Source of the DNA: Heloderma charlesbogerti
Taxonomy: Eukaryota; Chordata; Lepidosauria; Squamata; Helodermatidae
Length of the DNA: 64,000 nt
Direction of reading: 5' to 3'
NCBI GenBank assembly: GCA_026122225.1
Contig: JANEZZ010001570.1
Location: 6,386,501-6,450,500, forward strand
Of this stretch, positions 57,336-64,000 are shown one piece after another. The position numbers and the translations under genes were made by a program. Every line of letters begins with the position of its first letter. Within the stretch, counting starts at the first letter, position 1. A model generated the notes under the pieces. That model was not told where the DNA came from. It did not search any database and saw only the letters and a program-made list of their open reading frames with translations.

Positions 57336-57599
57336 CAGCCTTTCCCAACCTGATGCCCTCCAGACGTTTTGCACTACCATACCCAGCAGTGAACATGAAC
57401 ATGAACCTGAGCACGCTCCGGGAGAGAGCGCAGGACAGGAAGGCCTGGCGTGCTATGGTCCATGGGGTCACGAAGAGTTGGACACGACTGAACGACTGAA
57501 CAGCAACAACCCAGCAGTCCTGCCCATTGGCCCTGGTAGGTGGGGCTGATGGGAACTGAAGTCCACAACATCTGGAGAGCAACTGCTTAGGAAAGGCTG
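57336..57599. mobile_element. hAT-like MITE interrupted by a BovB fragment
   Basis: CAGCCTTTCCCAACCTGATG at the left and GAGCAACTGCTTAGGAAAGG at the right are inverted ends of the same family as 7248 and 49225. The interior is split at ACCCAGCAGT by BovB copy 4 (57391-57508). Without the insertion the MITE is about 136 bp. Confidence 0.85.
57391..57508 (+). mobile_element. BovB copy 4, 118 bp 3' end with 10 bp target duplication
   Basis: Extremely 5'-truncated BovB: GAACATGAACATGAACCTGA, GCACGCTCCGGGAGAGAGCG, through to GGACACGACTGAACGACTGA and a short ACAGCAACA tail. ACCCAGCAGT occurs on both sides (57381-57390 and 57509-57518). It encodes only LSTLRERAQDRKAWRAMVHG and a little more. A clean example of target-primed reverse transcription aborting early. 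Confidence 0.93.
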
Positions 57600-57607
57600 G
57601 GCTGGGG

Positions 57608-57822
57608 AGTAGTGGGCTGGGACTCGGGAGACCCAGCTTCAAACCTCCTCTCAGCCATGAAGCGTAATGGGTGACCTTGGGCCAATGGTCAATCACTTTC
57701 TCTCGTCCTAACAACGTTACAAGGTTGCTGTGAGAATAAAATGGCGGAGGGGGAAAGAATCATGTTCCTCGCCATGTACATCTGGGAGGAAAGGCAAAAT
57801 ATAAATGTAATAGATAAATAAA
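57608..57822 (+). mobile_element. MIR-like tRNA-derived SINE, sense
   Basis: TAGTGGGCTGGGACTCGGGA, GACCCAGCTTCAAACC (B-box position), GGGTGACCTTGGGCC, GCTGTGAGAATAAAATGG, CATCTGGGAGGAAAGGC and ATATAAATGTAATAGATAAA follow the order of the SINE at 30845-31093. It lies directly next to the hAT-like MITE. Confidence 0.8.
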
Positions 57823-57979
57823 GTGCTTGGGATAAAGAATCATAAGGGTGGGAGGAAAATAACTGAACATGGAATGTGAGGGACATGAGCACAGATGGTC
57901 AAAATTCCTATGCATGTTTTCTCGAGTCTGAAGTCAGTACTCGGTTTATTATTGAGGCTTGGTCTCAGGGAAAGGTACA

Positions 57980-59323
57980 TAAAATATGGGAAATACACAG
58001 CTTGGGAATGTTTCTGGATTCACAGGGGTCAGCAGTAGCCAGCTGTGCAACCTTATCTAGAGAAAGTGGAACTTTCCTCTAACACATGCTTTGGTTAAGT
58101 CCAGGTTAGATTCCTGTATTGTGCCCTTAAAGATGGTTCAGAAACTTCCATTGGTCTGGAATGTGGCAGCAATAACACTTGTAGGAGCTAGGCATTCAGA
58201 GCATATTACACCTATTCTGCATCAGCTACATTGTCTGCCTATTCGTTTCTGGGTCCAATTTAAGGTACTGATGTTAGCCTTTAAAGTCCTAGACAGTTTG
58301 TGACCAGCTTATCTGAAGGGCACTTAAATCAAGCCTTGCAATTGGTTTCTGAAGTTCTGCTCTCTGGCCTTTCAGCAAGAGTTATTAGGCTGGTGACTAC
58401 CACAGAGAGGCCTTTTCTGTGGTGGCCCTGTTATTTGGAACTCTTTCCCTAGGAAGAAACATATGCCCCCCTTTCTATTGGTTTTGTTGTTGTTCAGTCG
58501 TTAAGTCGTGTCTGACTCTTCGTGACCCCATGGACCATAGCACGCCAGGCCTTCCTGTCCTCCGCTCTCTCCCGGAGCGTGCTCAAGTTCATATTCATTG
58601 CATTGGTGATGCTATCTAGCCATCTCATCCTCTGCTGTTCCCTTCTCCTTTTGCCTTCAATCTTTCCCAGCATCAGGGTCTTTTCCAGGGAGTTTTCTCT
58701 TCACAATAGGTGGCCAAAATATTTGAGCTTCAGCTTCAGTCTTTTCAATGAGCAGTCAGGGTTGATTTCCTTTAGGATGGACTGATTTGACCTCCTTGCA
58801 GTCCAGGGGACTCGTAAGAGTCTTCTCCAGCACCACAGTTTGAAAGCATTCATTCTTCGGCGCTCAGCCTTCCTTATAGTCCAGCTCTCACAGCCATATG
58901 TTCCTACTGGGAAAACCATAGCTTTGATTACACGAACCTTTGTCGACAAGGTGATGTCTCTGCTTCTTACTATGCTGTCTAGGTTTGCCATAGCTTTACT
59001 CCCAAGGAGCAAGCGTCTTGTAATTTCATGGCTACAGTCACCGTCTGCGGTGATCTTGGAGCCCAAGAAAATAAAATCTGTCACTGCTTCCATTTCTTCC
59101 CCTTCTATATGCCAGGAAGTGATGGGGCCAGATGCCATGATCTAAGTTTTTAGGAGAACCCTAAAGACATTTTTATGTCAGCTTTTCAACGGTTTTAGGG
59201 CTAGTTTTATAACTATTTTATCTGCTAGGTTTTATATTTTATAGCTGATCATTTTGGTGTATTAATTGATACTCATTAATGTAAGCATAAAAGGTAGGGT
59301 ATTAAATCTAATAAATAAATGAT
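57980..59323 (+). mobile_element. Old L2 copy D with an antisense BovB inside
   Basis: Coding relics HSLGMFLDSQGSAVA near 57998 and, at 58091-58303, SRLDSCIVPLKMVQKLPLVW with LHQLHCLPIRFWVQFKVLML, are the L2 RT C-terminal region seen in copies A and B. The 3' part continues after the BovB insertion (TTTTTAGGAGAACCCTAAAG onward) and ends AATCTAATAAATAAATGAT. Many stops and deletions indicate greater age than copies B and C. A pentamer GTTTT on both sides of the BovB is consistent with a short target duplication. Confidence 0.8.
58485..59145 (-). mobile_element. BovB copy 5, 5'-truncated, antisense
   Basis: About 0.66 kb. On the minus strand the open part 59138-58701 encodes MASGPITSWHIEGEEMEAV, FIFLGSKITADGDCSHEI, VGTYGCESWTIRKAERRRM, LRVPWTARRSNQSILKEI and LKYFGHLL. 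A frame change follows, then the usual 3' end with a GTT-repeat tail on the plus strand. It retains the sequence for SWHIEG that BovB copy 1 lacks. The RT motifs are lost by truncation. Confidence 0.92.
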
Positions 59324-59507
59324 ACAGCTTTCATAGCTAAGAATGGGAAAACCTTGTTTAGAGGCTGTTTCTTCAGTTATCACATGGTGAGGACAAACAG
59401 TTAGGATGGCTATCAATCTCAGCAAAGAGATTTCTGACTGACAACTGGTGCTTGGCTGAAATTTTGGTATGACCCAGTAGGGCAGTTCTTATATTCTACT
59501 CCCTAAA
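59324..59507. other. Short spacer with a SINE 3' remnant
   Basis: GGTATGACCCAGTAGGGCAG followed by TTCTTATATTCT, near 59466-59497, looks like the 3' end of a tRNA-derived SINE of the same general type as the next feature. The rest is unassigned. Confidence 0.5.
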
Positions 59508-59704
59508 GGGGAAGGACTGTAGTTTAGTGGTAGTGCACATGTTTTGCATGCAGAAGGTCTGTGGTTAAATTCGTGGCATATCCTGGTAGGGCTGAAAAGA
59601 ATCCTGCTTGTAACCCTGAAGAGCTGCTGCCAGTCAGTGACGACAATACTGGGCTAGATGGACCAAGGGTCTGACTCAGTATGAAGCAGCTTCCTGTGTG
59701 CCTA
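59508..59704 (+). mobile_element. tRNA-derived SINE, nearly complete, sense
   Basis: The head GTAGTTTAGTGGTAGTGCAC is an A-box-like segment, GTGGTTAAATTCGTGG holds a B-box-like GGTTAAATTC (about 59563-59572), and TTTTGCATGCAGAAGG lies between them. The body is CTGGTAGGGCTGAAAAG, AAGAGCTGCTGCCAGTCAGT and GGGCTAGATGGACC, and the end is GACTCAGTATGAAGCAGCTT. The B box is mutated from the GGTTCAATCC form, so this is a decayed copy. It is not a tRNA gene. It serves here as the reference for the antisense copies at 12750 and 45881-47972. Confidence 0.88.
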
Positions 59705-60398
59705 TTGACAAGCATCTGTCCAACATGTCATTAACAACCTTCAAGGATGAATGAAGATTTTGCCACCTCCTATTGGCAGGATTTTCCCTTCTGATTTTTT
59801 TCCTAATAATTATATGGGCAGAACAATTCTGACTCCCTTGAGCAGCTGCCTGAAGGGAGTAAGGATGTGGGAGAGACATCCCCTTGCCACCACCAGAGAG
59901 GACCTCTGCTGGTGGGGGGGGCATATCTGCCCCAGTGGTCTGCATTATGCCCATGGAAAGCTCTGCAGGTGTAAATCTGTCGCTGGTTCCTACCAGTGGT
60001 ATGCCCCTAAATGTGGAGTTCCAGGAGTGGGATGGAGGAGGCTTTTGATCCTCTCTGTTCTCCCACACACACTTTCAGTGAGGGGACAATTCCCCCCAAG
60101 GTAGGCTCTGCTGTGCTAAACAGCCTGGTGAAGATCCCTCCCCCTTCTGCTTGACTGGTGTGGGCCAGTTGGGTTTTGAAATTGGTGGAGGATCCGTCAC
60201 TTTGGTACCTCCACCCATTTACTTAAGATGCACTTTAAATCTACCTCCCTGTAATTTAAAGTACTAGTAGCAGTCACAATACTATCTAATGTATGTTATG
60301 CTATGGAGTTTGAAGAACATAAAAACATCATAGCCCTTGCCCAGAATGTTTACAGCCTCCATTAAACCCATGGCTTTGTGGCTCCAGCTTGAGGAGTT
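59705..60398. other. Non-coding stretch, nothing recognised
   Basis: No exon or named repeat supported. Confidence 0.5.
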
Positions 60399-60973
60399 AG
60401 AAGCATAGCTTCCAAATCCCGGGAAGTACTAGTTCCCCTCTACTCAGAACTGGTTAGGCCTCATCTGAAGTACTGTGTCCAGTTCTGGGTGCCACACTTT
60501 AGGAAGGATGCAGACAAGCTGGAGAGGGTTCAGAGGAGGGCAACAAAGATGATCAGGGGACTGGAAACAAAGCCCTATGAGGAGAGACTGAAAGAACTGG
60601 GCATGTTTAGCCTTGAGAAGACTGAGGGGAGATATGATAGCGCTCTTCAAGTATTTGAAAGGTTGTCACAGAGAGGAAGGCCAGAATCTCTTCTCGATCA
60701 TTCCAGAGTGCAGGACACGGAATAATGGGCTCAAATTACAGGAAGCCAGATTCTGGCTGAGCGTCAGGAAAAACTTCCTGACTGTTAGAGCAATACAACA
60801 ATGGAACCAATTACCTAGGGAGGTAGTGGGCTCTCCCACACTGGAGGCGTTCAAGATGAGGCTGGACAGCCATCTGTCAGGGATGCTTTAACTTAGATTC
60901 CTGCATTGAGCAGGGGGTTGGGATCGATGGTCTTATAGGCCCCTTCCAACCCTACTATTCTATGATTCTATGA
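60399..60973 (+). mobile_element. CR1 LINE 3' end, copy 2
   Basis: Very similar to CR1 copy 1. It has [20 protein letters not shown] in outline, [57 protein letters not shown] and LPREVVGSPTLEAFKMRLDS, then GAGCAGGGGGTTGGGATC and a perfect CTATTCTATGATTCTATGA tail. Truncation begins about 235 bases upstream of the [14 protein letters not shown] block. Small deletions (near 60620) shift the frame. It lacks the duplication seen in copy 1. Confidence 0.92.
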
Positions 60974-61889
60974 GTTCTGTCAACATCCATGCTGTTTAGT
61001 CTTTCTTTTTCTATTTTTTTTAAATTTAAACATGACCCTTTACCTTCCCAGCATGCCTTTTACATCCTCTCTTGTCCTGCAGGCCTTTTAAAAATCTTTT
61101 TCCATTGGTCAACAGCTTTCTTGAAATGGAATGTCGTGACAGAATGCTTGCCCCCTCATCTCCCTTGCCTCATTTAACAGCACAGATAGCTCTTCTTTTA
61201 AATGATAATTCATTACTCTAGATTCCAGAACATCACATCAGGACTGGAAGAGCAACGGTGCTGAGTCCCAGCCAAATTGGGTCCAAATAAGGAAAACTCC
61301 CAATGTGCTTTGTGTCTCTGTGTATTTGTTTTGTTTTAAAAAGTACATTTTGGAGCTCAGAGAACATAATGGTAGTTACCATACAACATGACATGATGAT
61401 AATACTGACCATTCTTCTATTTGTGATAAAATGTATAATATGGCAGATTTCAGGTGTCAAATAGCTTATTTTACAAGAGGGGATCCATGAAAATTCAAAG
61501 TCATTAAAAAAAAGTAATACTTTGTCTCTCATGCAGCCCATTCACACATTCAATTTATATTCATTGACCTCAGTTACACACACAGTTTATTGTCACTGGG
61601 ATAATGCTGCTCCTTCTCTGTTCATTTTCCCTGCCATAGCACACAGCCCTTTCTGCCCCTAAGCCTTTGGTGCTGACAGTTTAACCCCTTAGCAGAACGT
61701 CAAAGCCAATAGCTTGTGTTTTGTTTGGCTTCTCATTAATGTCTCTATCATGGTAAGTATTCTAAAATGGTGTCTACATTGTGCGTGAGCGTAATCCTAA
61801 ATATATGATTCAAAACATTTGGCAGGACAGAATAAGGATGCTTTGCGTCTTAGGTTATGGAAAACAAAGGTCTGTTGCCAAACCATATC
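60974..61889. other. Non-coding stretch, nothing recognised
   Basis: No exon or named repeat supported. Confidence 0.5.
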
Positions 61890-61976
61890 CCCGTATCACC
61901 CAGCAAGCTTTGAGGCTGGATGGGGATTTGAACCCAGGTCTTCCTAGTCCAATGCTCTTAGCACGTATTGGATGTT
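61890..61976 (-). mobile_element. MIR-like SINE fragment, antisense
   Basis: ATCACCCAGCAAGCTTTGAG, TGGGGATTTGAACCCAGGTC and TTCCTAGTCCAATGCTCTTA are the antisense of the tRNA-like head of the SINE family at 30845-31093, including an inverted B box (GATTTGAACCC). Confidence 0.75.
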
Positions 61977-62709
61977 CCTTAACTCGGAGCAGTCAACCGC
62001 ACTTGAAGTTCATAGAACAGTTGCACAATGTTCTGCATTTGTAAAAAAAAATGCTACACAAACTCCATTTCTTTTGCTTATGTACTACCTGTCTGTCTAG
62101 TTAGATTCTTACACTTCACTATGCAATATAGTATCTATCTGTCTGGTTCTGAATATAAATAGCTCCTAGCAGCAACTGACTTTGTCTTCCTCCATTTTTC
62201 TAAGTGTCTCGACATAGAGTCCTTCATCGTAAGAGAAAGGTCTATTAGAGAGGGAGAAAATAAAAGAGGTTTTTAATTATGATTTTCTAAAGAAGACCAT
62301 AACAAAGCATTGCTATAGTAAGTGGCCTTCTGTAAGGACTTGCTGGTTGTAGTTATGCAATTATCCTGGTACAACTAGGGCAAGGCTGCTGCTGGGCTCA
62401 TTTAGATGAAGTATTCGGAGTGGCTTTAATATGTCATAGGGTGAAATCCTGTGTACAAGAATTACAGCCAGAAATTACACCCATTGACGGAACTCAGTGG
62501 GACTTGAATAAAAGTGCATTGGATCAGGATTAAAATTATCTAAAGCGGACTCGTTGGTACAAAGTTTTAAGAAGCTAGTTAAAAACATGGAAGATTTTTT
62601 CATTTAGCTGTTTTTCTATTCTTGCCCTTTACTGTTAAAACTGTTTTAAAAATGAGAAAAAATATTCTCAATTTTTCATATCCTCTAAATGGAAAGATCC
62701 CTTTAAGGG
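61977..62709. other. Non-coding stretch
   Basis: No gene is supported. 62441-62531 (GTGAAATCCTGTGTACAAG to GGATCAGGATT) may be a very diverged hairpin repeat of the family at 62710. Confidence 0.45.
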
Positions 62710-62793
62710 TGCAATCCTATACCCACTTCCCTAGGGGTAGTCCTATTGAAGTTGGTGGTAATTACTTCTGAGTAGACATGTATAGGACTGCAC
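62710..62793. repeat. Dispersed palindromic hairpin repeat
   Basis: TGCAATCCTATACCCACTTC on the left and ACTTCTGAGTAGACATGTAT with AGGACTGCAC on the right. One of two copies within 260 bases. Confidence 0.75.
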
Positions 62794-62880
62794 TATAAAT
62801 CCTGTTCACTCAGATGTCCCACTTTGTCCAAAGGAGCTTACTCTCTAACAAATGTGTTTAGTTTTGTAGCCTAACTGTCC

Positions 62881-62962
62881 ACTCCTATACATGTCTACTC
62901 AGAAGTAAGCCCCACTGAGTTCCATGGGAGTTACTCCCAGATAAGTATATAGGATTGAAGCC
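62881..62962. repeat. Dispersed palindromic hairpin repeat, well preserved
   Basis: ACTCCTATACATGTCTACTC, AGAAGTAAGCCCCACTGAG, then GGGAGTTACTCCCAG and ATATAGGATTGAAGCC. It lies in the opposite phase to the copy 90 bases to the left: the GTCTAC arm comes first here and last there. Confidence 0.78.
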
Positions 62963-63310
62963 TTATTCTGTAAAAATCATGATACTACACAACAAGAGCA
63001 ATATTTTTAAGTTCTCATAGTAGATCTCCCTTTTTAAAGAAACAGTGGCAAACTAATGTGCTAAATGACAGCACCAAACCAATTCAGACCAGCTAATATA
63101 GATAATCCAATTAAGATAGAAAAAAACTTCTATTAGATCATATGGCTTTCAGTTCAGACAAAAAGTCCAATTATAACACTACTAAGCTATGTCAGCATGA
63201 CTAAGATGGATATCTAAAAGATGCTACCCACCAAAAGGACACAACAAATGTGCAACGATTTGAGATATCCACATTTTTTCATCCAGCAAGACGTAAACTC
63301 CCTTGCTTTT
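62963..63310. other. Non-coding spacer
   Basis: Nothing recognised. Confidence 0.5.
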
Positions 63311-63395
63311 TCAGTGTCTTGTCTGATGAAGAAATCTGGAGATCTCAAAAACTTGCATATTTTTGGTGATATTTTGGTTGGTCTAATAAAGATAA
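63311..63395 (+). repeat. Dispersed repeat ending TTGGTCTAATAAAGAT
   Basis: TGATGAAGAAATCTGGAGAT, CTCAAAAACTTGCATATTTT and TTGGTTGGTCTAATAAAGAT resemble the repeat at 45309-45421 in layout (GATGAAG, CTCAAAAGCTTGC, TTGGTCTAATAAAG). The class is not asserted. Confidence 0.55.
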
Positions 63396-63417
63396 CAGCG
63401 TTCCATGCACCTCGGTG

Positions 63418-63525
63418 TTCAGTCATGCTGGCCACATGACCACGGAAGCATCTTCGGACAGCGCTGGCTCTTCGGCTTAGAAATGGAGATGAGCACCACA
63501 CCCTAGAGTGGGGACTGGTTGGGGA
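63418..63525 (-). mobile_element. SINE fragment (GTCATGTGGCCAGCATGACT family), antisense
   Basis: On the plus strand, AGTCATGCTGGCCACATGAC, GGACAGCGCTGGCTCTTCGG, GAGATGAGCACCACACCC and AGAGTGGGGACTGG are the antisense of a lizard SINE that I recognise by its ATGTGGCCAGCATGAC core. Mutated at most CpG sites. Confidence 0.7.
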
Positions 63526-64000
63526 CACCTTTTTAATAAAGGTATTACACTAATATGGATTTTGGATTTTTTTTTCTTACTGTCAGCACGACTGACCTTC
63601 CTTTTGTGTGTGTTACTTTTTACTATTTTAGACTCTGGGGATGGGAAATCATTCACATGCTGTTATACATACAAATTGTTCTATTTGATTTTATGGTCAG
63701 AATAGATTTTATTTTACATTTTTAGATCATTTTTGATGCTGTGGGTGCCATTTCTACATCTGAAATGTGTGCGTGTGTGATTGCCAATTACAATTTTCAG
63801 CCCAATACAGTATAGGATCAGAATCTGAGTAGCGCTGTTATGTTCAATTATGTGTGCCATATAATAAAGGAAATTAAGATTATTGATAAAGCCACATTTT
63901 ACAGAAGATAAAAAGCAAGGCTCCTTTGAGACTGATCATTCCATTCCCTTCTAAATACTATCCCTGCTGAGCTTGCACTCTAGAAAAATTGGGAATCATC
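63526..64000. other. Non-coding stretch to the window end
   Basis: AT-rich with T runs and a short TG run near 63763. No gene or named repeat supported. Confidence 0.5.

Noticed and set aside
59519..59575. Possible tRNA gene from A-box and B-box-like motifs
   Set aside because: No cloverleaf could be formed, and the sequence continues into a SINE body that also occurs antisense elsewhere in the window.

Overview
This 64 kb window is vertebrate nuclear DNA, almost certainly from a squamate reptile and probably a lizard. The evidence is its mobile-element mix. It has several BovB (RTE-clade) LINE copies, L2-clade LINEs with YADDTQLYLSF-type reverse transcriptases, and CR1 3' ends with the ATTCTATG tail. 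It also has a 5S-rRNA-derived SINE, tRNA-derived SINEs, MIR-like SINEs and many short hAT-type inverted-repeat elements. Nothing looks bacterial or viral. No host coding exon could be supported anywhere, so the window is best read as intergenic or intronic sequence, or a first intron plus its promoter.

Layout. 1-5.3 kb holds an antisense L2 copy split by a TAGGG-ended inverted-repeat element. 5.3-17 kb is AT-rich sequence with scattered short DNA elements, SINE relics and a 5S-derived SINE. 18.4-19.3 kb is a diverged tandem array with a unit of about 235-275 bp. 22.5-23.9 kb is bracketed by hAT-like inverted termini and contains an L2 tail. 27.6-37.1 kb is a dense LINE block: a 5'-truncated BovB, then a nearly full-length BovB with a 12 bp target-site duplication and a MIR-like SINE in its endonuclease domain. 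A long L2 copy follows, carrying a second TAGGG element. 41-42 kb has an L2 tail next to a GC-rich inverted-repeat cluster. 45.9-48.0 kb is a Russian-doll nest: a tRNA-derived SINE contains a short DNA element, which contains an L2 and a BovB fragment. 51.1 and 60.4 kb each carry a CR1 3' end. 56.4-57.25 kb is the one strong gene-regulatory signal, a CpG island with a GC box and a possible minus-strand first exon (ATGG followed by GTAAGC). 57.3-59.7 kb is again nested repeats.

How it fits together. Nesting gives a relative order. The hAT-type elements, the older SINEs and the L2 copies were present first. BovB came late: four of the five copies sit inside older or otherwise dated repeats. A MIR-like SINE landed inside the largest BovB after that. 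Every LINE ORF is broken or truncated, although BovB copy 1 and L2 copies B and C keep intact YADD catalytic motifs over stretches of about 190-250 codons. I found no convincing new biological system. The least familiar item is the TAGGG-ended element, present twice, which has a conserved GATAGGCTACGTAA palindromic core.
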